Shown here piece by piece: positions 16,923 through 23,376 of a stretch of DNA of 55,023 bases. A program made the translations under genes and the position numbers. Under the pieces are notes generated by a model, which ran no database searches, was not told the DNA's origin, and worked only from the letters and a program-made list of their open reading frames with translations. Origin of the DNA: CAZOBJ01 sp964577825 (GTDB lineage Bacteria; Planctomycetota; SZUA-567; JAFGNG01); NCBI GenBank assembly GCA_964577825.1, contig CAZOBJ010000010.1:1-55023 (forward strand). Reading direction: 5' to 3'. Each line of letters opens with the position of its first letter. Position 1 is the stretch's first letter.

Positions 16923-17212
16923 CGGCGGTCCCCGTCCTGGCGCAGCATGCTCTCCAGGGCCCGCGCCGCGCGGGCCGGGTCCTGTTGCATGCGCGACTCC
17001 ACGGCCCGGCGCTCGGCGGACTTGCGCGGGGGCCGGTCCTCGGGCAGGCCGGACGCGGTCTCCTTGCGCTCGCGCTCCTTGGCAGCCCGCGCCTCAAGGA
17101 CCGCACGCGCGCGTCGCCGCCGGGCCAGATGCGAGACGAGAAGCGCGAGCAGGAACGTCCCGCCGACCACGACCCCGGCCGCGGCAAAGAAAAACGGACT
17201 CCCGTGCCCCAT
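16919..17212 (-). CDS. Small single-span membrane protein with a FliF-tail-like C-terminus
   Basis: A 97-residue protein. FFFAAAGVVVGGTFLLALLVSHLA (about residues 7-30, a membrane span) is followed by a basic, charged cytoplasmic segment and a C-terminal helix SRMQQDPARAARALESMLRQD. That helix resembles the FliG-binding tail of the flagellar MS-ring protein FliF (DPxxxAxxhRxWhxxD pattern). The rest of FliF is missing, so this is not fliF. The gene overlaps the downstream lipoprotein gene by four bases (ATGA). The ATG at 17212 is chosen because upstream codons encode no recognisable signal. The FliF resemblance may be coincidental. Confidence 0.6.
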   Translation of the reverse strand: MGHGSPFFFAAAGVVVGGTFLLALLVSHLARRRRARAVLEARAAKERERKETASGLPEDRPPRKSAERRAVESRMQQDPARAARALESMLRQDGDRR

Positions 17213-17286
17213 ACCCGGGCCTCCGGCTCGAACCGGCCTCCTTATACAACATATCCCCCGCAAGCGACAGGCCTTTCGCCTCGCGC

Positions 17287-17315
17287 CTGGATTCTCGGGC
17301 ACGGAGCCCTATACT
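17287..17315 (+). promoter_or_regulatory. Possible promoter for the 3-hydroxyacyl-CoA dehydrogenase gene
   Basis: CTGGAT (17287-17292), a 17-base spacer and TATACT (17310-17315). The -10 is good and the -35 partial. The predicted transcript would begin near 17322 and carry AGGAGAG before the ATG at 17346. Confidence 0.45.
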
Positions 17316-17345
17316 GGACGGCGGCCCCTAGCAGGAGAGACCCTC

Positions 17346-18215
17346 ATGCCCGACCCTCAACCGCGCCAACGCGTGGGCATCTGCGGACTGGGCGCCATGG
17401 GTGCGGGACTGGCCCAGCGGTGCGTGCAAGAGGGCGCGCCCGCCACCGTGCGCTCGCGCCGCGCCGAGGCCCTGGACCCGGCGCGCGAGCGCATCGAGGC
17501 GGCGTGCCGGCTGGCCGTGCGGCGCAAGCGCGCGCAGGCGGAGGCCGTCGACGCAGGGCTCGACGAGCTGCGGCTGACGACCGAGCTCGCGGACCTCACC
17601 GACTGCGCGCTGGTGGTGGAGGCGATCGAGGAGGACTTCGCGGCCAAGACCGCGCTCCTGGCCGCGCTCGCCCGGGTTCTGCCCGCAGACACGACGCTCG
17701 CCACGAACACGAGCAGCCTGTCGGTGGCCCGCCTCGCGCAGGATTCGGGTGCGCAGGGGCGGCTCGTGGGCATGCACTTCATGAACCCGGTGCCCGAGAG
17801 CCGGCTCGTGGAGCTCGTGGCCCCGACCGGCGCCGAGGAGGCGCATGTTTCTCGCGCGCGCGTGCTGGCCGCGCAGCTCGGACTCCAGGCGATCACCGCG
17901 GCGGACGTCACGGGGTTCGTCGTGAACCGCGCGCTCATGCCCCTGATCGCCGAGGCCATCCGCGCCCTGGAGGCCCGGGTGGCCAGTGCCCGGGACATCG
18001 ACACCGCCCTGCGCCTGGGGTGCGGGCACCCCCTGGGCCCGCTCGCCCTCGCGGACCTCATCGGCCTGGACGTGGTCCTGGCCGAGCTGCGCGCGCTCGA
18101 ACAGGCCCACGGCCCCCGGTTCGCCCCGCCCGCCCTGCTCGAGGACCTGGTCGCACGCGGAGACCTCGGCCGCAAGACCGGGGCGGGACTCCACCGGTAC
18201 GCGCGGCGGGCCTGA
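17346..18215 (+). CDS. 3-hydroxyacyl-CoA dehydrogenase (3-hydroxybutyryl-CoA dehydrogenase type)
   Basis: A 289-residue single-function enzyme. The NAD-binding domain has GICGLGAMGAG (residues 11-21), VEAIEEDFAAK and ATNTSSLSV. The catalytic dyad region MHFMNPVP supplies the His, and the C-terminal dimer domain carries VTGFVVNRALMPLIAEAI and GCGHPLGPLALADLIGLD. It interconverts 3-hydroxyacyl-CoA and 3-ketoacyl-CoA with NAD(P). Length and motifs match the HBDH/PaaH group rather than FadB. The conserved Asp/Glu and Arg that select NAD at the end of beta-2 are not obvious (TVRSRR), so NADP use is possible. The gene stands alone; no beta-oxidation partner is nearby. Confidence 0.88.
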   Translation: MPDPQPRQRVGICGLGAMGAGLAQRCVQEGAPATVRSRRAEALDPARERIEAACRLAVRRKRAQAEAVDAGLDELRLTTELADLTDCALVVEAIEEDFAAKTALLAALARVLPADTTLATNTSSLSVARLAQDSGAQGRLVGMHFMNPVPESRLVELVAPTGAEEAHVSRARVLAAQLGLQAITAADVTGFVVNRALMPLIAEAIRALEARVASARDIDTALRLGCGHPLGPLALADLIGLDVVLAELRALEQAHGPRFAPPALLEDLVARGDLGRKTGAGLHRYARRA

Positions 18216-18309
18216 GCCCGAACCGGGCGCGCAGCCTTCGCACGCCGCTTCGGTTCGCCGCTGAAAAAGGGACGAACATCCGAAACTTCGCGAAAAAGAC
18301 GTGAAGGAT

Positions 18310-18339
18310 TTGACTTTGGCGTGCGCTATATGATACAAA
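18310..18339 (+). promoter_or_regulatory. Promoter for the structured leader RNA
   Basis: TTGACT (18310-18315) with a good -10 region TATATGATACAAA downstream. The alternatives are TGATAC at 15 bases spacing and TACAAA (18334-18339) at 18. Transcription would begin close to 18343-18347, at the first strand of the RNA closing helix. The region just upstream is unusually A-rich (GAAAAAGGGAC, CGAAAAAGAC), like an UP element. Confidence 0.55.
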
Positions 18340-18342
18340 GGA

Positions 18343-18515
18343 TGCGTTGGCATACCGCCCCAGGGCGGTGCATAGTGTTGTGTGTGAGGGGAGACGCGAG
18401 CCCGTTGCCGGGCGCGACAACGACAGAGAATAGAGGAGGCAGAGGCCCTTCGGGGCTCATCTGACCGCCCCATGCGGTATCAAAACGCACCGATCCGTCG
18501 GTGCGATGATTTTTT
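18343..18515 (+). ncRNA. Candidate structured leader RNA or small RNA with mutually exclusive folds
   Basis: This interval has no gene but dense complementarity. A long-range fold pairs TGCGTT (18343-18348) with AACGCA (18484-18489), ATACCGC (18352-18358) with GCGGTAT (18474-18480), and GGGCGGT (18363-18369) with ACCGCCC (18464-18470). Inside it are GCCCG-TTGC-CGGGC (18400-18413), GTTGT/ACAAC (18377-18381/18417-18421) and GCCC-TTCG-GGGC (18445-18456). The alternative fold makes local hairpins ACCGCC/GGCGGT on the 5' side and ACCGC-CCCAT-GCGGT on the 3' side. The outer closing strand also overlaps the terminator stem. The layout suits a riboswitch or attenuator for the exporter genes downstream, or a 6S-like RNA; no known class is recognised. 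Confidence 0.55.
18486..18515 (+). terminator. Intrinsic terminator ending the leader RNA
   Basis: A perfect 8-base stem CGCACCGA / TCGGTGCG with a TCCG loop (18486-18505) is followed by ATGA and six T residues (18510-18515). It lies about 85 bases upstream of the HlyD-type gene, so it either ends a small RNA or controls read-through into that operon. It is the clearest Rho-independent terminator in the window. Confidence 0.7.
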
Positions 18516-18599
18516 CCCACACCGTAGCTTTCTGGTACTCGCTTTGCCGCCGGTCTTTGTTCGAGCGTACGCGCCCGGACCGTGCGCGGGAGAGACGCC

Positions 18600-19901
18600 G
18601 TGCCGGTGATGACGAGCCAGGGCTTTTACCGGGCCGCACAGATCGTCGCCCTGCTCATGGTGCCGGTGGGGTTGCTGGTGGTCTTGTTCTTCAAGATCGA
18701 CGACAAGATCATCACCCACGGGCTGGTGGAGAGCCAGCGCCAGGCGGTGCTGCGCAGCAAGGTCAAGGACACCGTGGTCAAGGCCGTGCACAAGGAGAAC
18801 GGCGACCCCGTGGCCAGGGGCGAGCTCGTGGTGGAGCTCGCGGACCTGCAGGGCTGGGCCAAGCGGATCGACGAGATCGAGCTCGAACGCCGCCGCCTGC
18901 GCGAGGAATACGCTCGCAAAGAGCACCAGGTCTCCCGAGACTGCGCACAGCTGCGCCAGGAGTACGCCCGCCAGGCCGAAGAGACCCAGGCCCGCATCCG
19001 GACCCTGGAGGACGAGCACGCCCAGGCCGAGCGGCAGGCGGAGCTGGACGAGCGCAGCCTGCGCGCCGAGTTCGAGCGGGCCAAGGAGCAGGCCGAGCTC
19101 AAGCGCGAGCGCCTGGAGAACGAGTACAAGCGCATGGAAGAGCTGTACAAGTCCGGCAGCTTCCCGGGCAACAAGCTCGAAGAGATCGCCTACGAGCTCA
19201 AGGACCTGGAGGTCTCGCTCAAGAAGCAGGAGGAGCAGACCGAGTACGAAATCCGGAAGATCGAGGCCAAGCTCGAACAGACCAAGCACCGCACGGACAA
19301 CGCGATCCACGAGGCGCAGGTCGCGCTCGACAACCTCAAGGAACGCACCGAGGAGGAGGTCCGGAAGCTCGAGGACGACCTGGCCAAGCTCAAGGAGGCC
19401 ACGGACCTGCGCGTGGATGAGATCGACGTGACCACCAGTCGGCTGGCCGAGCAGCTCAACTCTTTGACCGTGACCGCGCCCTTTGCCGGGCACGTGGTCA
19501 ACGTGTTCGTGGAGCCTTCGGAGAGCGTGTCCATCGGCACGGACCTCGTGTCCATTACCGGCGAAGGCGAGAAGATCATCCGGTGTCTCATCCCGGAGCA
19601 TCAGCGGGTGGAGATGGAGCCGGGCCTGCCGGTCATGATCAAGTCCGAGTACTACAACTACCTGCGCTTCGACGTGTACTCCGGCGAGGTGGCCTCCGTA
19701 TCCCGGTACGGCAAGCACAAGCAGATGCTCAAGACCCCGATGGAGCTGCCCCCGCGCAGCGACATCCTGTACGAAGTGATCGTGCGCATCAACGAGGACG
19801 AGGACGAACAGCGCAAGCTCCAGGTCGGAAGCGAGGCCCAGTGCGAGATCATCGTACGCCAGGCCCCGATCATCATGGTCTTCCTGGAACGGCGGAGATA
19901 G
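18600..19901 (+). CDS. HlyD-family periplasmic adaptor (membrane fusion protein)
   Basis: A 433-residue protein with one N-terminal membrane span (IVALLMVPVGLLVVLFF, about residues 14-30). A split biotinyl-lipoyl domain follows (KVKDTVVKAVHKENGDPV, then SLTVTAPFAGHVVNVFVEPSESV), interrupted by a coiled coil of about 220 residues rich in Glu, Arg and Gln. A beta-barrel domain closes the protein. Such adaptors join an inner-membrane ABC exporter to an outer-membrane channel. GTG at 18600 is preferred, with GGGAGAG seven bases upstream; an in-frame ATG at 18609 is possible. Only four bases separate its stop from the ABC exporter gene. No TolC homologue or obvious cargo lies in the window. Confidence 0.85.
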   Translation: MPVMTSQGFYRAAQIVALLMVPVGLLVVLFFKIDDKIITHGLVESQRQAVLRSKVKDTVVKAVHKENGDPVARGELVVELADLQGWAKRIDEIELERRRLREEYARKEHQVSRDCAQLRQEYARQAEETQARIRTLEDEHAQAERQAELDERSLRAEFERAKEQAELKRERLENEYKRMEELYKSGSFPGNKLEEIAYELKDLEVSLKKQEEQTEYEIRKIEAKLEQTKHRTDNAIHEAQVALDNLKERTEEEVRKLEDDLAKLKEATDLRVDEIDVTTSRLAEQLNSLTVTAPFAGHVVNVFVEPSESVSIGTDLVSITGEGEKIIRCLIPEHQRVEMEPGLPVMIKSEYYNYLRFDVYSGEVASVSRYGKHKQMLKTPMELPPRSDILYEVIVRINEDEDEQRKLQVGSEAQCEIIVRQAPIIMVFLERRR

Positions 19902-19905
19902 GCTG

Positions 19906-21915
19906 ATGCCCGAGCGGTCCACCGATTCCTTCTTCGAGAGCCTGCGCTTCTACGCCGGATTCTTCAGCCGGTACAAGATGCGCGTGGTCTGGATGCTGGT
20001 GTTCAACACGATCATGTCGGTGCCCATGCTGGCCACGCCGATCATGATCAAGATCATCGTGGACAACTACATCCCGTCCGCGAACAAGTCCGGCATCTGG
20101 ATCATCGTGCTGCTCATCCTCGCCCTGGAGGTCACGCACGTCTTCTTCCGGGTGAGCGGCCTCGTGGCCCGGACCCGGGTGGTGCGAAGCGCCTCGCGCG
20201 ACCTGCGCAACCTGATCGTGCAGCGGCTGCAGATGCTCTCGCTCACCTTCCACAACCGCAACGAGACCGGCCGGTACTACTCCAAGATCATGATGGACGT
20301 GGACCGCACCGAGCGGTTCGCGGACGTGTTCGTGAACACCATCTTCGAGTCCATCGTGCACCTGACCGTGCTCATCACGGTGCTCGCCTGGGTCAACGCC
20401 AGGATCCTGGCCACGTTCCTGCTCATCTTCCCGGTGTTCTGGCTGCTCATCCGCCTGTTCCGCGACGCGGTGCGCAGGAGCCGCTACTACGAGCGCCTGG
20501 CCCGCGAGGACCTGTCGGCCACGGTGAGCAACTTCCTGCAGTCGTCGCTGTTGGCCCGGCTGCACGGCCACGAGGGGTACGAGAGCCGCAAGGTGAACGA
20601 AACGAGCACCAAGGTCATCGCCAAGAGCACCGATGCCGAGGCGAACATCGCCCTGTTCACGGGGCTGAACCACTTCATCATGACCAGCTTCAACATCGTG
20701 GTCATCGCCGTGGCCGCCCTGAACGTGATCGAGGGGAACCTGACGCTCGGGGAGATGCTCCTCTTCGCCAACTACATCCGCAACCTGATGGGCCGGTTCA
20801 TGTCCTTCCTGCACATGTTCCCGACCCTCACCCGGTTCGCCGAGGCGATCCACTCCATTCGCGAGGTGGTCGACGCCCCGGACATCGAGTACAACGTGGG
20901 CAAGCGCAAGCTCGAGGAGCTGCACGGCGACGTGAAGTTCGAGAACGTCACCTTCACCTACGAGACGAACGAGGAGCCCGCGATCAAGAACCTCAACCTG
21001 CACATCCCGCCCGGGACCACCGTGGGCCTGGCGGGCAAGTCGGGCTCGGGCAAATCCACGTTCATCAACCTGATGCTCGGGCTGTACCGCACCCAGCAGG
21101 GCGTGATCCGCATCGACGACATCTCCGTGGACGACCTGGACATGCGCACCGTGCGCCGCCAGGTGGGCGTGGTCAGCCAGGACCCGATCATCTTCTCCGG
21201 CACGGTGTACGAGAACATCACCCACGCCTACCGGGACGTGCCCATGGAGGTGGTCGTCGACGCGGCCAAGAAGGCCAACGCCCACGAGTTCATCAGCCAG
21301 ATGCCCCAGGGGTACGACACCCAGGTCGGCGAGAGCGGGACGCTGGTCTCCGGCGGGCAGAAGCAGCGCATCGCGCTCGCGCGCACCATCCTGCGCAAGC
21401 CCGCGATCCTGATCCTGGACGAGGCCACGAGCTCGCTGGACAGCGAGAGCGAGCACGAGGTGCAGGCGGCCATCGACGCGATGAGCGAAGAGCTGACCAC
21501 CTTCTCCATCGCGCATCGGCTGAGCACCATCCGCCACGCGGACCTGTTGCTCGTGTTCCGGGACGGCAAGCTGGTGCAGCAGGGCACCCACGAGGAGCTC
21601 GCCGCCCAGGAGGGCGAGTACGCGCGCCTGGTGGCCGCCCAGGACCTGGAGGCCAAGCAGGTCCAGGCCGACGCCTATGCCGCCGCCCGCGCGGCCGGGG
21701 ATGTAGTCGCGGAGTGGAAGCCGCCCAAGACCGACGAGGACGAAGAGCGCTGGGAGCAGTTCGACCTGGAAGAGGAAGAGGACGACCCCTGGGCGGCCCT
21801 GGACGAAGAGGATGTGGAGGAGGCGCGCCTCATCCGCGAGAAGGGCGTGCCCGACCGCAAGACGCGCGAAGAGCTTCGGGAACGGCGCAAGCGCCGGCGT
21901 GCGGCCCGCCACTGA
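19906..21915 (+). CDS. ABC exporter, fused membrane and ATPase domains (MsbA/HlyB-like)
   Basis: A 669-residue half-transporter. Six membrane spans lie in residues 25-320. The ATPase domain follows with GKSGSGKST (Walker A, about residue 376), SQDPIIFSGTVYENI (Q-loop), LVSGGQKQR (signature, with Val for the usual Leu), ILILDEATSSLD (Walker B) and IAHRLST (H-loop). All catalytic residues are present. An extra C-terminal tail of about 80 residues is acidic then strongly basic (DLEEEEDDPW... RRKRRRAAR), which is unusual for the family and may bind a partner. No peptidase C39 domain is present. It forms an operon with the adaptor gene; the substrate is unknown. Confidence 0.88.
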   Translation: MPERSTDSFFESLRFYAGFFSRYKMRVVWMLVFNTIMSVPMLATPIMIKIIVDNYIPSANKSGIWIIVLLILALEVTHVFFRVSGLVARTRVVRSASRDLRNLIVQRLQMLSLTFHNRNETGRYYSKIMMDVDRTERFADVFVNTIFESIVHLTVLITVLAWVNARILATFLLIFPVFWLLIRLFRDAVRRSRYYERLAREDLSATVSNFLQSSLLARLHGHEGYESRKVNETSTKVIAKSTDAEANIALFTGLNHFIMTSFNIVVIAVAALNVIEGNLTLGEMLLFANYIRNLMGRFMSFLHMFPTLTRFAEAIHSIREVVDAPDIEYNVGKRKLEELHGDVKFENVTFTYETNEEPAIKNLNLHIPPGTTVGLAGKSGSGKSTFINLMLGLYRTQQGVIRIDDISVDDLDMRTVRRQVGVVSQDPIIFSGTVYENITHAYRDVPMEVVVDAAKKANAHEFISQMPQGYDTQVGESGTLVSGGQKQRIALARTILRKPAILILDEATSSLDSESEHEVQAAIDAMSEELTTFSIAHRLSTIRHADLLLVFRDGKLVQQGTHEELAAQEGEYARLVAAQDLEAKQVQADAYAAARAAGDVVAEWKPPKTDEDEERWEQFDLEEEEDDPWAALDEEDVEEARLIREKGVPDRKTREELRERRKRRRAARH

Positions 21916-22006
21916 GCACGCGCGCGAGCGCGCACCGCCCGCCCTGTCCTGCACGCACCGGCCCCACACCGTTCGTGCGAGTCGTCAAGAAGTACGACCC
22001 GTGCGC

Positions 22007-23353
22007 TCACTCCTGCGCGGAGGCGCCCTGTTCCTGCACCTCGTGCCGGACGCTGACCTCGAACACCATGTCCGCGCCCAGACCCATGGTCGGGGGTGAG
22101 GCGGAGTGCCTGCCTGGCACCTTGGTGAAGTCGGTTACCATGCGGGTCCCGCCGTTGTCCTGGCCGTCGTCCCCCACGCTGTAGACCGCGTAGCCGCCCT
22201 GTGTGCGCACGTAGCGAAGCGGCTCGCCGCAAAAGGGATCCAGGGGCACGGCGTCCAGATACACGGGGACCAGGTCCTCGAGGCTCTCGGGCAGGGAGTT
22301 GTGCTTCATGCGATAGCGCTCCACCGCGACCGCCGTGCACGCAGCGCGCATTTGCGCAAGGGAGCACGCGTCGGCGACCACGGCCCTGCCATTGCCTTGC
22401 ACCAACCAGGCCGCCAGGGAGCAGGACCTGGGGATGCGCTGCCTGGCCTGTTCTTGCGCAGCGTCGACGCGCCCGGCAACCGGCCCCTCGGCCAGGCGCA
22501 CCCACTGCGCCATGTGCTCCAGGTACGTCCCTCGATCGGACAGGTTCAGCACTGAGATCAGGCCCTGACCTTCGAAACGGGGCAAACCAATGCAACGCTC
22601 GCCAGCGAACGCGCGCGCCAGTGCGCCCGGGTCGTCCTCTTGCTCGAGCGCCTGCTGTAGATCGGACAAGCCGGGCTCCGGACAGGCCGTACGGTTGAAT
22701 ACGCGTTCCAGGCACCGAAACGCAACATAGCGCATCGAGATGCGTGCAAGCAGAGAAGTCATCATGGGCTCATCGGCCATGCTGCCGGCAAGCGCGAGTT
22801 GGCTGCACACGCTGCGCACAGCGCGTGTGGCGCGTCCCGCCTCGGCATGCGCCAGGGCCTCCACGCCCAGCAGGTAGGCGCATTTCTGAACCCCGTGCAA
22901 ATGCGAAGTCGAGGCCGCATTGCCCTTGCGCAGGTCCACCGGGTATCGGCATTGTTCCACCTCGGCCGCTTCGTGCAGGAGCTGGAGCGCCTCCTCGTGT
23001 TCGGCCAGGAACTCGGCCTTGAGCGCGCACGTCCGCTCCGAGATCGGCTCGGTCAGGGGCACTTCATAGAAGAGATCCGGTCGATCCGATCCGAGTAGCG
23101 GCAACGTTGCATAGCGGCCCTGGAGCGGATAAGGCTCTGCAAAACGCTCGAACGCCTTCTTGTACACGTCCGCGGCGTTGCGGCCCGCGGGCTGGGGGTA
23201 CCAGGCGTTGAGCTCCTCCAGGGTGGCGGGGTACCCCTGGGCGCGGATGCGCGCGCGGGGGTCCCACGGTCTCTTCCACCACAGGAACGCCGCGACCGCC
23301 ACCGCGGCGACCACCACGATCACGATGCCCAGGATCGCCAGGACCTTTTTCAT
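22007..23353 (-). CDS. Hypothetical membrane-anchored protein with a pseudopilin-like C-terminus
   Basis: A 448-residue protein with an N-terminal membrane anchor (VLAILGIVIVVVAAVAVAAFLWW). A helical middle region is followed by RYRMKHNSLPESLEDLVPVY, PLDPFCGEPLRY and YAVYSVGDDGQDNGG, a pattern seen at the end of type II secretion pseudopilins and in many hypothetical proteins of Planctomycetota. It is probably periplasmic. Function is unknown. Base composition is lower than its neighbours: one counted 60-base line (22681-22740) is 57% G+C. It is convergent with the ABC exporter gene; the 91 bases between them hold GCGCGC-GA-GCGCGC but no T-run. The ATG at 23353 directly precedes the anchor. 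Confidence 0.7.
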   Translation of the reverse strand: MKKVLAILGIVIVVVAAVAVAAFLWWKRPWDPRARIRAQGYPATLEELNAWYPQPAGRNAADVYKKAFERFAEPYPLQGRYATLPLLGSDRPDLFYEVPLTEPISERTCALKAEFLAEHEEALQLLHEAAEVEQCRYPVDLRKGNAASTSHLHGVQKCAYLLGVEALAHAEAGRATRAVRSVCSQLALAGSMADEPMMTSLLARISMRYVAFRCLERVFNRTACPEPGLSDLQQALEQEDDPGALARAFAGERCIGLPRFEGQGLISVLNLSDRGTYLEHMAQWVRLAEGPVAGRVDAAQEQARQRIPRSCSLAAWLVQGNGRAVVADACSLAQMRAACTAVAVERYRMKHNSLPESLEDLVPVYLDAVPLDPFCGEPLRYVRTQGGYAVYSVGDDGQDNGGTRMVTDFTKVPGRHSASPPTMGLGADMVFEVSVRHEVQEQGASAQE

Positions 23354-23376
23354 CGGATGCCTCCCTGCCCTGCGGC

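Noticed and set aside
18343..18515. Assignment of the leader RNA to a known class (c-di-GMP, glycine, cobalamin, SRP RNA, tmRNA)
   Set aside because: None of the conserved core motifs of these classes could be found; only the general fold and terminator are supported.
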